From positions 1-64,000 of the forward strand of contig NZ_VORR01000014.1 of assembly GCF_007997085.1 (NCBI RefSeq): a DNA stretch of 64,000 bases, written 5' to 3'. Position 1 is the stretch's first letter. Every line of letters begins with the position of its first letter. Below are positions 28,044 through 36,045 of this stretch, one piece after another. This DNA is from Polaribacter sp. IC066. GTDB taxonomy: Bacteria > Bacteroidota > Bacteroidia > Flavobacteriales > Flavobacteriaceae. The notes under the pieces are model-generated. The model searched no databases and was not told the DNA's origin. It saw only the letters and a list, made by a program, of their open reading frames with translations. A program made the translations under genes and the position numbers.

Positions 28044-28616
28044 CTAATGAAACCAAATTACAAAAGATTTTATTTTTGCTAAATCAGGAATTTGTTCTAA
28101 AGATACTTTTTGTGTTCTAAAATCTCTTAAACCCAATTCTTCCTTATCGATCGCAATAGTTGCATTTAATTCATCTAAAAACAAAATTACAGATTGCAAG
28201 GTAGATTCTGGTCTTAAACTATTATTAGCGTTTATTTCAGAAAATCGAGAATTTAAATTCGTGCCTGCTTCTGTTTTAAAACGTGCATCATGAATTTCTA
28301 TACTCTTAATAGTTGATGTAGAATCTAATTGCTCTTTTGGCACAATCGTTAATAAAAGCTTTCCTCCTTTTTCAAAAATTAAAAACTTGTCATCATCTTG
28401 AAAGTAGTTATCGCCTAAAGCACCCTCACTTAAATTTTTAACGATAGAATCGTTTTCAAACAATTTATCTATTTCTTTTATCGTAGTAGCAGATGTAATT
28501 AAACCAACTCTACCTTTTTCAATCTTAAACTTGTTACTATTTGTACAACTTGTTATTAAAAGTGTGGCTACTATTAGCGACAGAAAACTTCTTTTGATCA
28601 TTCTTTTTGATTTCAT
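28044..28616 (-). CDS. Putative lipoprotein of unknown function
   Basis: A 190-residue protein with an N-terminal lipoprotein signal (positively charged start, hydrophobic core, lipobox LITSC with Cys about 24). The mature part contains TSATTIKEIDKLFENDSI and GALGDNYFQDDDKFLIFEKGG, then a C-terminal helix. I do not recognise a named domain. It would be anchored in the cell envelope. No operon partners are evident. Confidence 0.8.
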   Translation of the reverse strand: MKSKRMIKRSFLSLIVATLLITSCTNSNKFKIEKGRVGLITSATTIKEIDKLFENDSIVKNLSEGALGDNYFQDDDKFLIFEKGGKLLLTIVPKEQLDSTSTIKSIEIHDARFKTEAGTNLNSRFSEINANNSLRPESTLQSVILFLDELNATIAIDKEELGLRDFRTQKVSLEQIPDLAKIKSFVIWFH

Positions 28617-29189
28617 AAAATATAAAACGTTAATTTTTTAATTTTGTTATTTAATTACCTTTTTTAAAATTCCGAAAAAGCCTCTAATAAAGGTGGCTCT
28701 TGTTAAAACTTTTACCAAAATATTCATTCTAGTGCTTGTTCTAGAAAGAGTTCTTCTAGTAAAACTTTTGGCTTTTTCTCTTTATAATTTTTCTTATTCT
28801 TTTTTTTCAGCGAATACTTGTCATATTTTTTTTTTATCCGTGCCCGCAATTAAACCATGTCGATTGTACACTGTTTAAAAGAATTTACGATTGCATTTGT
28901 GATCGTTTTTTCACCTAACTCAATACAATCGCCTTTGATTTTTTAACTCACATTTGGTGTATTCAAAAAACTCTTCCTTTTGACTGGCACAATTAAATAA
29001 ATTAAATTTCGATAAAAATAATCAAAGTTTACTGGAACGAGAATGATTTGAAGATTTTATTAAAAATAGTTTTAAATATCAGCAATAAAAACCTTTTTGA
29101 TTCTCTAGCTAGAGATCCTTACTTTAGTTCGTTAAGCTTTAAACTTATTGATATTTTTTTCTTCTTTTAAAAAAATGAAGCTATTATTT
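28617..29189. other. Intergenic region, no gene supported
   Basis: 573 AT-rich bases. Short palindromes are present (CTCTAGCTAGAG near 29103-29114; TTCTAG repeats near 28730-28762). The open stretch at 28693-28878 is low-complexity Phe/Leu/Ser and shows no homology I recognise, so I do not call it. Confidence 0.5.
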
Positions 29190-30185
29190 CTAAAAATACT
29201 GCGGAATCAATCCTCTTAACTTGTCTAATGTTTCTGTTACCGTTAAATCGCTCATACCGCCAGAGGCGTTTGCATGACCTCCGCCATTAAAATGTTCTTT
29301 TGCTAAAACATTTACGGGATTCTCTGCACCTTTAGATCGAAAAGAAATTTTCATAATTCCGTCACGTTCCGTAAACACAATCGCAGCTTTCATTCCTTTT
29401 ATAGATAGAACCGCATTGGCCAAGCTATCTGTATCGCCTTTCTTATAGTTATATTTTGCCAATTCTTCTTTAGATAAAGAAATAATTGCGACATTATAAT
29501 CGTACAATATCTCTAATTTTTCGCTCATTGCATACCCTTGCAAACGCAAACGACTTTCTGTATTGTTATCACTTAATTTTTCATGAATTAAATGATGTTG
29601 TACCCCTGAAGCTAAAATCTTCCCTAAAATTTCATGTGTTCTCGGTTGCACAGAATTAAATCTAAAACTACCTGTATCTGTCAAAATACCTAAATAAAGC
29701 GGTGTTCCTATTTGTTCATCTAACAAATCTAAATGTCCTGATTGCTCTATTAACTCTACAATTAATTGAGAAGTAGAACAAACCGTGGTCTCAGAAACCG
29801 TTATTGTAGTAAAATCTTCTGGATGCAAATGATGATCTATCATAATTTTCTTGCCAGCAGCTTCTTCTAACAAAATTTGCATATCTGGCCCTACGCGATT
29901 GGTCGCATTAAAATCTAAACAGAATATTAAATCTGCTTTTTTCATTTCGGCAGTTACTTGTTCAGGATTTTCATCCATTAAAATAATCGCCGAAGTATCT
30001 AACCAATGTAAAAAATCGGGTGCTTTATCGGGGTGACAAACCACAGCCTTCTTGCCTAATTTTTCTATAAAATGCAATAAACCTAAAGAAGAACCAATAG
30101 AATCTCCGTCTGCCGATCTATGCGCAGTAATAACGATATGTGACGCAGCTTGAATTTCTGCTTCAATTTGTTTGTAAATATTCAT
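29190..30185 (-). CDS. nrnA: Bifunctional oligoribonuclease / pAp phosphatase NrnA (DHH family)
   Basis: Degrades short RNA oligonucleotides (nanoRNAs) and dephosphorylates 3'-phosphoadenosine 5'-phosphate. The 331 residues show the DHH-DHHA1 layout: DGDSIGSSLG (about 26-35), the DHH motif in MIDHHLHPED (about 115) and the C-terminal DHHA1 motif GGGHANASGG (about 300-309). All metal-binding motifs are intact. It stands alone with a long, hairpin-rich upstream gap. Confidence 0.93.
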   Translation of the reverse strand: MNIYKQIEAEIQAASHIVITAHRSADGDSIGSSLGLLHFIEKLGKKAVVCHPDKAPDFLHWLDTSAIILMDENPEQVTAEMKKADLIFCLDFNATNRVGPDMQILLEEAAGKKIMIDHHLHPEDFTTITVSETTVCSTSQLIVELIEQSGHLDLLDEQIGTPLYLGILTDTGSFRFNSVQPRTHEILGKILASGVQHHLIHEKLSDNNTESRLRLQGYAMSEKLEILYDYNVAIISLSKEELAKYNYKKGDTDSLANAVLSIKGMKAAIVFTERDGIMKISFRSKGAENPVNVLAKEHFNGGGHANASGGMSDLTVTETLDKLRGLIPQYF

Positions 30186-30845
30186 GGATTATATTTTTGG
30201 CGATTGCGAATAAACTTGTACTTGTCTCTTTTTTAAAGAGGATGCAAAGTTAATTTTATTATTGAGTTAGCAAAAGGAACTAATCAAAGTTTAATTATTC
30301 GAAAATTATTTATTCTTTTCCAAAAATATAGCACAACTTTTTGACCTAAAGTTTACAGAATTTTTTGATTTTATGATAATATTATTACACAGAGATTCAC
30401 AGAGAAAAAAACCCGGAGTTTCACAGAGCGTTTCAAGAAAAGTTTTGCGGCATAGTTTTCGCCTTGGGGAATTAAAATGGCAATTTTTATTTTACAGAAT
30501 CTCTGTAAAATTTTCAGTACTGTTACTTCCAAAATTCATAAAAACCACCAAAATGTCATATCGTATAACTATGGCTAGTACTCGTTTTTAACGAGTACCG
30601 AATTAGATATGTTGCCAATAACAGCACTCATTAAAAATAATAGATAGCAAATTGACTTACATAAATGAACAACCTCGACGAGGTATCAAGCGGAAAAAAC
30701 TTTATTTTAAGTTTGATGAAAACCTAGGTTTTCAAACTTTCCTCTTGACCTCCGACGCGGAGCGTCGGAGAATTCTATCGATTAAATTAAGCATAAAACA
30801 CTAAATATAATATCAATAAAATAATGAATATAAAAATTGATTTCA
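30186..30845. repeat. Palindrome-rich intergenic region
   Basis: 660 bases without a gene. Four palindromes lie in a row: GTACTCGTT/AACGAGTAC (30578-30598), CCTCG/CGAGG (30673-30683), AAGTTTGA/TCAAACTT around the inner AAAACCTAGGTTTT (30709-30739), and CTCCGACGC/GCGTCGGAG (30750-30770). The last is strikingly GC-rich. The motif CAGAGATTCACAGAG near 30391 also appears in part, reversed, near 57120. Confidence 0.6.
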
Positions 30846-31601
30846 TCAATCAATCCAACTCTTAAAATCCTTCACCCTTTCTCTACTCACAATAATTTCT
30901 GTTTCGTTGTAAGAATGTAAGATTAATTTTAACCGAGAATTAGAATAGGCAATAATATCTTTTATCGCATTTATGTGCACGATAAAAGTTCTATTTACTC
31001 TAAAAAAATGTTCTGGATCTAATTGTTCTTGCCAATATTCTAAAGAATTGTCTAACAAGAAATTTCTATTTTCTTTGGTATGTATGTAGGTTGATTTACT
31101 TTCACTAAAAAAACATTCTACTTCATCAATATGAATAATTTTTATATGTTGTCCAACTTTAATCGTCAAACGTTTTTTAAACTTTCTATCTACCGGGTTT
31201 ATCAATAATTTTCGGATATCATCAATATTCACCTGAACATTAGATTGTTTTGGTTGTTGCTTTTTAAACTGATTTACAGCAACTTCTAGCTCTTCATCAT
31301 CTAATGGTTTTAACAAATAATCAATACTATTTAATTTGAAGGCTTTTAAAGCATATTCATCATAGGCAGTTGTAAAAATAATAGCAGATTTCACTTCAAT
31401 TTCCTCAAAAATCTCAAAAGATAGCCCATCAGAAAGCTGGATGTCTAAAAAGATTAAATCGGGATGTTCGTTATTTTGCAACCAATTTAAAGACTCTTCC
31501 ACCGAGTGCAACATTTGCTGCACTTCTATGCCTAACGCTGCCAACATTCTGTTTAATCTTCTTGCTGCTGGCTTTTCATCTTCAATTATTAATACGTTCA
31601 T
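30846..31601 (-). CDS. LytTR-family response regulator
   Basis: A 251-residue regulator: a receiver domain (about 1-120; acidic pocket IEDE, phospho-acceptor D53 in IFLDIQLSDG, conserved Lys in YLLKPLDDEE) and a LytTR DNA-binding domain (about 145-250; HIIHIDEVECFFSE-like strand and HFFRVNRTFIVHINAI). It is the last gene of the unit starting with the LytS-type kinase at 34365 and almost certainly is its partner. Targets may include genes of this operon itself, but no LytTR binding repeat was identified. Confidence 0.93.
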   Translation of the reverse strand: MNVLIIEDEKPAARRLNRMLAALGIEVQQMLHSVEESLNWLQNNEHPDLIFLDIQLSDGLSFEIFEEIEVKSAIIFTTAYDEYALKAFKLNSIDYLLKPLDDEELEVAVNQFKKQQPKQSNVQVNIDDIRKLLINPVDRKFKKRLTIKVGQHIKIIHIDEVECFFSESKSTYIHTKENRNFLLDNSLEYWQEQLDPEHFFRVNRTFIVHINAIKDIIAYSNSRLKLILHSYNETEIIVSRERVKDFKSWID

Positions 31602-31612
31602 TGTTGCTGGTT

Positions 31613-31690
31613 GTTAGTTGTTGGTTTTTAGCTTTTGGCTTTTGGCTTTTAGCTCTTGGCTAGCGGCTAACAGCCAATGGCTCCTTGCTC
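31613..31690. repeat. TTGGCTTTT-type low-complexity repeat with hairpin
   Basis: Tandem variants of TTTTGGC/TTTTAGC are followed by TTGGCT...AGCCAA, which can fold on itself. A shorter fragment of the same sequence occurs after prfB (58376-58395), and a related inverted repeat lies between argE and argH. Confidence 0.55.
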
Positions 31691-31729
31691 TTTAAAACTC
31701 TCTTTTCTCAATACATCTCCGTAAAGCCC

Positions 31730-32041
31730 TTACTCCTTCATAAATTCCTTGATTTTTCTCTCTTCCCAATCTTTACCAAATGCATTCGGAAAACCGAAAG
31801 TTTTAATTGCATGTGCTGCTAAAAAGATTCCCCAAATAAGCCAAATAGGTAGAGATGTAAAATTATCGCCATCAAATTGATTGCTAATCACAAAGTCACC
31901 AAAAATTTTAAAGGTAAAATTCCAAACAAATGCTAGAAATAAATTTATCAAAACATAAGCAACAGCATGCTTGTAGAATTTTTTAATTTCATCTATTCTT
32001 TGTTTTGCTCTTATTAATTGTTTGTTCTTTAAAGTATCCAT
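31730..32041 (-). CDS. 2TM-domain protein (fourth free copy)
   Basis: A 103-residue membrane protein: N-terminal charged helix RAKQRIDEIKKFYKHAVAYV, two hydrophobic segments (about 28-45 and 65-85) and the C-terminal signature FGKDWEERKIKEFM. This is the 2TM domain, seen in Bacteroidota next to or fused with LytS-type kinases. The ATG at 32041 (MDTLKNKQL) is preferred over one at 32080, because the latter would overlap the upstream gene by 35 bases and lacks family similarity. Function is unknown. Confidence 0.85.
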   Translation of the reverse strand: MDTLKNKQLIRAKQRIDEIKKFYKHAVAYVLINLFLAFVWNFTFKIFGDFVISNQFDGDNFTSLPIWLIWGIFLAAHAIKTFGFPNAFGKDWEERKIKEFMKE

Positions 32042-32045
32042 GATT

Positions 32046-32381
32046 TTAAAATTTTCTAGTACGATTTTCTTCCTCTTCAAGCAACTCCTTTATTTTTCTC
32101 TCCTCCCAATCACTTCCGAAACCTAAAGATCTAAATCCGAAAACGCCTAACCAATTAAAAAACAATCCAATTCCCCAAAATACCCAGGTAGAATAAACTC
32201 CGAAATTAGAAAATGTCTCTGAAAAAGTATCTCCACTGCTCATTAAACCGAATACAATTACACCACTAAGTAAAATATTTACAATAATATAAACGGATAA
32301 ATGAATATAGAAGCCTTTAATTGCTTTTACTCTTTTTTTTGCCCTTAAATAACTGTGCTCCTCTTTAAAATTTTGATCCAT
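32046..32381 (-). CDS. 2TM-domain protein (third free copy)
   Basis: A 111-residue relative of its neighbours: helix SYLRAKKRVKAIKGFYIHLS, two membrane segments (about 32-50 and 65-90) and the tail GFGSDWEERKIKELL. It lies 9 bases after the preceding gene's stop. The paralogues differ in the loop between the membrane helices, which here contains SSGDTFSETFSNFG, similar to the copy at 32684. Likely from local duplication. Confidence 0.87.
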   Translation of the reverse strand: MDQNFKEEHSYLRAKKRVKAIKGFYIHLSVYIIVNILLSGVIVFGLMSSGDTFSETFSNFGVYSTWVFWGIGLFFNWLGVFGFRSLGFGSDWEERKIKELLEEEENRTRKF

Positions 32382-32390
32382 GATGTTCTC

Positions 32391-32681
32391 TTATTTATGT
32401 TGTTTTTCCATTATTTGTTTAATTTTTTTCTCCTCCCAGTTTTGCCCAAATCCGAATAAATTAAATCCAAAAATTCTAAACCAGTGAGAAAAAAGTCCTA
32501 TTCCCCAGCCTAAAGCAGAAAACCAAAACCAATGAAAATGAGGTTCAAATTTTAGGTTGATAAAAATTAGCGTAGAAATTACCAAACAGTAAATCGTTAA
32601 ATGCGTATAAAATCCTTTGATGTCCTTCACTCTTTTTAGAGCTTTCTTGTAACGTTGTTCTTGTGTGTTTTCTGGCTTCAT
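32391..32681 (-). CDS. 2TM-domain protein (second free copy)
   Basis: A 96-residue member with the shortest inter-helix loop (NLKFEPHFHWFWF), closely resembling the 2TM part fused to the kinase (NLKVSPGFQWFWF). Helix YKKALKRVKDIKGFYTHLTI and tail FGQNWEEKKIKQIM are conserved. Two types of 2TM unit therefore alternate in the operon. Spacing to both neighbours is 2 to 9 bases. Confidence 0.87.
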   Translation of the reverse strand: MKPENTQEQRYKKALKRVKDIKGFYTHLTIYCLVISTLIFINLKFEPHFHWFWFSALGWGIGLFSHWFRIFGFNLFGFGQNWEEKKIKQIMEKQHK

Positions 32682-32683
32682 TT

Positions 32684-33007
32684 TTATCTTCTGTTATTTT
32701 GTTCTTCCATGTATCTTTTAATCTTTCTCTCTTCCCAGCTTTTGTTAAAAAACAAGTTGAAACCAAAAGTGTTTAATGCTTGAAAAGCGATTCCAATTCC
32801 CCAATACATCCAAATTTTATAGTTATGATAATCAAATAAAGCTTCACTAAAAGTATCACCATCGTTAACATCTCCAGCAATAAAAATAGCTGTTAGAAAA
32901 ATATTTACAATTACATAGCTTGCTAAATGTTTGTAAAATTTACTAATTTTTTCAACTCTTTTTCGAACTAAAACATATTTTTGATCTTGTGTAAATTTAC
33001 GGTCCAT
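32684..33007 (-). CDS. 2TM-domain protein (first free copy)
   Basis: A 107-residue member: helix YVLVRKRVEKISKFYKHLAS, two membrane segments, a loop with VNDGDTFSEALFDY and tail FNKSWEERKIKRYM. The start overlaps the kinase stop (TAATG), so translation is coupled to the kinase gene. Confidence 0.88.
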   Translation of the reverse strand: MDRKFTQDQKYVLVRKRVEKISKFYKHLASYVIVNIFLTAIFIAGDVNDGDTFSEALFDYHNYKIWMYWGIGIAFQALNTFGFNLFFNKSWEERKIKRYMEEQNNRR

Positions 33008-34365
33008 TATTGAGGTCTTTTTTGTTTATTTTCTTCGTCCATCATTTCTCTAATCTTTCTGTCTTCCCAATTTTTACCAAAAAAAACATTATAATTATTT
33101 ACTTCTAAAAAATGAAAAGTTACCCCTATTCCCCATCCAAACATAGGAAACCAAAACCATTGAAATCCTGGTGAAACTTTTAAATTTATGAATATTAAAA
33201 AAGGAATTACTAGGCAATACGAAGCTAAATTTTGATAAAACTCTTTCAATTTTTCTACTTTTTCGACTGCTTTTACATAGTTGCTATTTTCTAAATTATC
33301 TGTATTCATAATGTCATTCATTTTATATAAAAGCGGTAAACTCACCTTAAAAGTTTTGTTATTATTTTCTACTTTCACCCCTTTTTGAGTGATTAAGCCA
33401 TATCGATCAGCAATGTTTTGCAAGCCTACTTTGGTGCTTTTTCCTATTGCTTCTTTAGGGTTGATGTTATTTTCGATAATTAAATACCTTTCTTCTTGGT
33501 AAATACTAATCGTTAGCGGTTTAGAAGGCGAAACAACATTGTGTTTTACTGCGTTTTCTAATAAAAGCTGCAAAGAAAGTGGCACAATCTTTAATTCAGC
33601 ATCACTTATTTCATCTGGAATATTAAACTTTACGGCATCTTCAAAACGCATTTCTAATAATTGCATATAGGTTTTTGCAAATTTTAACTCTTCAGAAACA
33701 GGCACTAAATCTTTATTTCTTTGTTCTAAAACGTATCTGTAAACTTTAGATAGTTTTGTGGTAAATTTTTCTGCTTGCGTAGGATTTTCGCTAATTAAAC
33801 TCGTTAACACATTTAAACTATTGAATAAAAAATGTGGATCTAATTGATTTTTTAAAGATTCAAATTTTGCGGTCTCTGTTTTGGCTACAATTTCTTGTTT
33901 TGTACTTTCTTGCTTTACAGAATTTTTCCATTGAATCATAAACCCTCTAGCGTGCAAAAAGGCAGATACCCCGAAAGAAAGAATTACGTAAAAAAAATGA
34001 CTCCAAATAAAATCTCCTTGAAAAAACCGATCAGGATTATTACCTGAAATAACAATAAAATTTATATAGTTAATGAATAAGACTGCAGGAACCGTATAAA
34101 GTACAGTGCTAATAATACCGACCCAAATTCTTGAGTTTGTATGGGCTATCCAATCCCATTTTTCACTTAAATAATCGTTAATCATTCCTTGCGCAAAACC
34201 CAATCCAAAAGAATACATGGCAGATATTAAAAGTGTATACCCAATAGATTTTAAAGAAAAATCTTGATTTAAAAGCGTAAATAAGACTGCAAAAATTAGT
34301 GTAATTTTAATACTAACGATGAATGCATCTTTAAAACTTCTTTTGGGCATAATGCTTGTTTTCAT
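33007..34365 (-). CDS. LytS-type sensor histidine kinase fused to a C-terminal 2TM domain
   Basis: A 452-residue membrane kinase. Four hydrophobic segments (about 15-145) are followed by the LytS-type HisKA domain with acceptor His in LDPHFLFNSLNVL (about 180), and an ATPase domain with N box LLLENAVKHNV and a short G-box region ending KVSLPLL (about 340). A linker with two Met (MNDIMNTDNLE) then leads into a complete 2TM domain (about 357-445; VEKVEKLKEFYQNLASY ... FFGKNWEDRKIREMM). A stop-codon loss that fused a formerly separate 2TM gene is plausible. First gene of the operon. Confidence 0.92.
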   Translation of the reverse strand: MKTSIMPKRSFKDAFIVSIKITLIFAVLFTLLNQDFSLKSIGYTLLISAMYSFGLGFAQGMINDYLSEKWDWIAHTNSRIWVGIISTVLYTVPAVLFINYINFIVISGNNPDRFFQGDFIWSHFFYVILSFGVSAFLHARGFMIQWKNSVKQESTKQEIVAKTETAKFESLKNQLDPHFLFNSLNVLTSLISENPTQAEKFTTKLSKVYRYVLEQRNKDLVPVSEELKFAKTYMQLLEMRFEDAVKFNIPDEISDAELKIVPLSLQLLLENAVKHNVVSPSKPLTISIYQEERYLIIENNINPKEAIGKSTKVGLQNIADRYGLITQKGVKVENNNKTFKVSLPLLYKMNDIMNTDNLENSNYVKAVEKVEKLKEFYQNLASYCLVIPFLIFINLKVSPGFQWFWFPMFGWGIGVTFHFLEVNNYNVFFGKNWEDRKIREMMDEENKQKRPQ

Positions 34366-34384
34366 GTGTACGCTTATTTTTTTA

Positions 34385-34801
34385 CTAAAATTTGATGTCT
34401 AAAGATACATCTTTATCAGAAACTGTAAACTTTGCATTATCAAAATCTGGAGGTCCAAAAGACATATTGTTATTAGACGCCCCATAATCTTCTAAAGGCA
34501 TACCATTTTCAGCAAAATCCATTTTGTCATTGCTATTTTTATCATGATAACAAGTGATGGCATATACGCCAGGTTTAACATTCTTAAAAGTGACTACACT
34601 TTTACCGTCTATAACTTCTACTTTAGCACCTAAAACAGGTGTTTTCATAAAATTTTCTTTATTGTATAATGCAAAACCAACTTTGCCAACATTAGAAGTT
34701 ACATTTACAACTGTTGCGGTAATGGTTACATTTTCTTGCGCCATTATTGAGTTTGAAATAAATAACATGGTTGCTGCTAAAAGAGATACGATAAGTTTCA
34801 T
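34385..34801 (-). CDS. DUF2141 exported protein
   Basis: A 138-residue protein with a signal peptide (about 1-21, ending SIMAQ) and one beta-sandwich domain of the DUF2141 type (VGFALYNKENFM, PGVYAITCYHDKNSNDKMDF, EDYGASNN). Such proteins sit in the periplasm or on the surface with no known function. It lies just upstream (20 bases) of the LytS kinase in the same direction, so it may be the operon leader gene. Confidence 0.85.
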   Translation of the reverse strand: MKLIVSLLAATMLFISNSIMAQENVTITATVVNVTSNVGKVGFALYNKENFMKTPVLGAKVEVIDGKSVVTFKNVKPGVYAITCYHDKNSNDKMDFAENGMPLEDYGASNNNMSFGPPDFDNAKFTVSDKDVSLDIKF

Positions 34802-35427
34802 AATTTTAAATTTTTAATGATTAGTATTTAATTGTGGTACAAATATGCGATCGAAGTACAGTTTTAGAAATTAAAGAATACCGAACTGTGTTTTTTATAG
34901 GATGAATTGTTTTTTTAAGTAACATCCGTTTTAAAATCAAGAAAAATAGTACGTAAACCAGATTTTAGAATGCTACCAATTCTCATATCAAGAAATTAAA
35001 AGCTATTTACTATTGAATTATGAACGAAAACGACAAATAAGTTCATTTTTAATAAAAATTATTAAAAAGTGTTCTTCTTTTATCAGTGAAAAACAAAAAA
35101 CAGCTACATTTACCCCGATGATTACTACAATTATAAATAAAATATGTATTACAATAGATCCCAGTTTGCGCTTGCGCAGTCGCCGTCGCTAAAACTTTTT
35201 ATTAGCAACATTGATATCTATTATAGTTATAAACCATTATTTTTTTTATTTTGAATACTTCTAGCCAAACTTACTTTCTGTCTTTCGTTATTTTGATAAC
35301 TAAAAATTCACGCCGTTTCTTTTCAATTCGCCCCCTGGGTGTATAGAAAATTAGGGAATTTAGGTGAGTCCAATTCTACAATCAATCAAAACCAAATAAA
35401 AATTTTATAACTAAAAAATACAATTTA
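34802..35427. other. Upstream region of the arginine operon
   Basis: 626 bases without a gene, between two divergent transcription units. A GC-rich patch with palindrome TGCGC/GCGCA (about 35167-35178) lies inside. No arginine-repressor box or exact TAnnTTTG promoter was found. Confidence 0.5.
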
Positions 35428-36045
35428 ATGGAAATTGTAATCGCCAATAAATCGCATCTCAAATACGCAGCAATTATCTGTGAGACTATTTCTGATGCTG
35501 CACAAGTTAGAGGAACTGGAATTGCCAAAAGGCAACCTGAATATATTGCTACTAAAATGGAAAACGGCAACGCTGTAATTGCTTTAGAGAACGATAAATT
35601 TGCAGGGTTCTGTTATATAGAACAATGGGGACACGGAAAATTTGTTGCTAATTCTGGATTGATTGTACATCCAGATTTTAGAAACCTCGGACTTGCAAAA
35701 CAAATTAAAGCAGTTGTCTTTAAGCATTCTAGAACAAAGTTTCCGGATGCAAAAGTTTTTAGTATTACTACCGGTTTAGCAGTCATGAAATTAAATAGCG
35801 ATTTAGGCTACAAACCTGTTACTTTTTCTGAATTAACTGATGATGCTACCTTTTGGGACGGCTGTAAAACCTGCAGAAATTACGACATTTTAACAAGAAC
35901 AGAGCGTAAAATGTGCATGTGTACCGGCATGTTATTCGATCCTAAAAATCAAAATAAAACAGCCCCTGTAGAAGTTAAAGAAAGTGTTTTTAAAAGATTA
36001 AAAAATATAAAACAACACCTGTTTTTAAAAAAAGATAAAAAATGA
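35428..36045 (+). CDS. GNAT acyltransferase at the head of the arginine operon
   Basis: A 205-residue acyltransferase with a GNAT fold (about 1-140; motif A region LIVHPDFRNLGLAKQIK). The C-terminus carries four cysteines as C-x2-C-x13-C-x-C (GCKTCRNYD ... MCMCTGML), suggesting a metal site. Because no argA or argJ is present and the pathway needs an N-acylated glutamate, this enzyme is the best candidate for N-acylglutamate synthesis. That role is inferred from position. The stop overlaps argG by 4 bases. Confidence 0.83.
   Translation: MEIVIANKSHLKYAAIICETISDAAQVRGTGIAKRQPEYIATKMENGNAVIALENDKFAGFCYIEQWGHGKFVANSGLIVHPDFRNLGLAKQIKAVVFKHSRTKFPDAKVFSITTGLAVMKLNSDLGYKPVTFSELTDDATFWDGCKTCRNYDILTRTERKMCMCTGMLFDPKNQNKTAPVEVKESVFKRLKNIKQHLFLKKDKK

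Noticed and set aside
28693-28878. Open stretch of 61 codons between the lipoprotein gene and nrnA
   Set aside because: Low-complexity Phe/Leu/Ser sequence in AT-rich DNA, no family resemblance, no terminator or promoter.
30373-30591. Open stretch of 72 codons in the palindrome-rich gap
   Set aside because: It overlaps a hairpin and short repeats and its translation shows no protein-like pattern.
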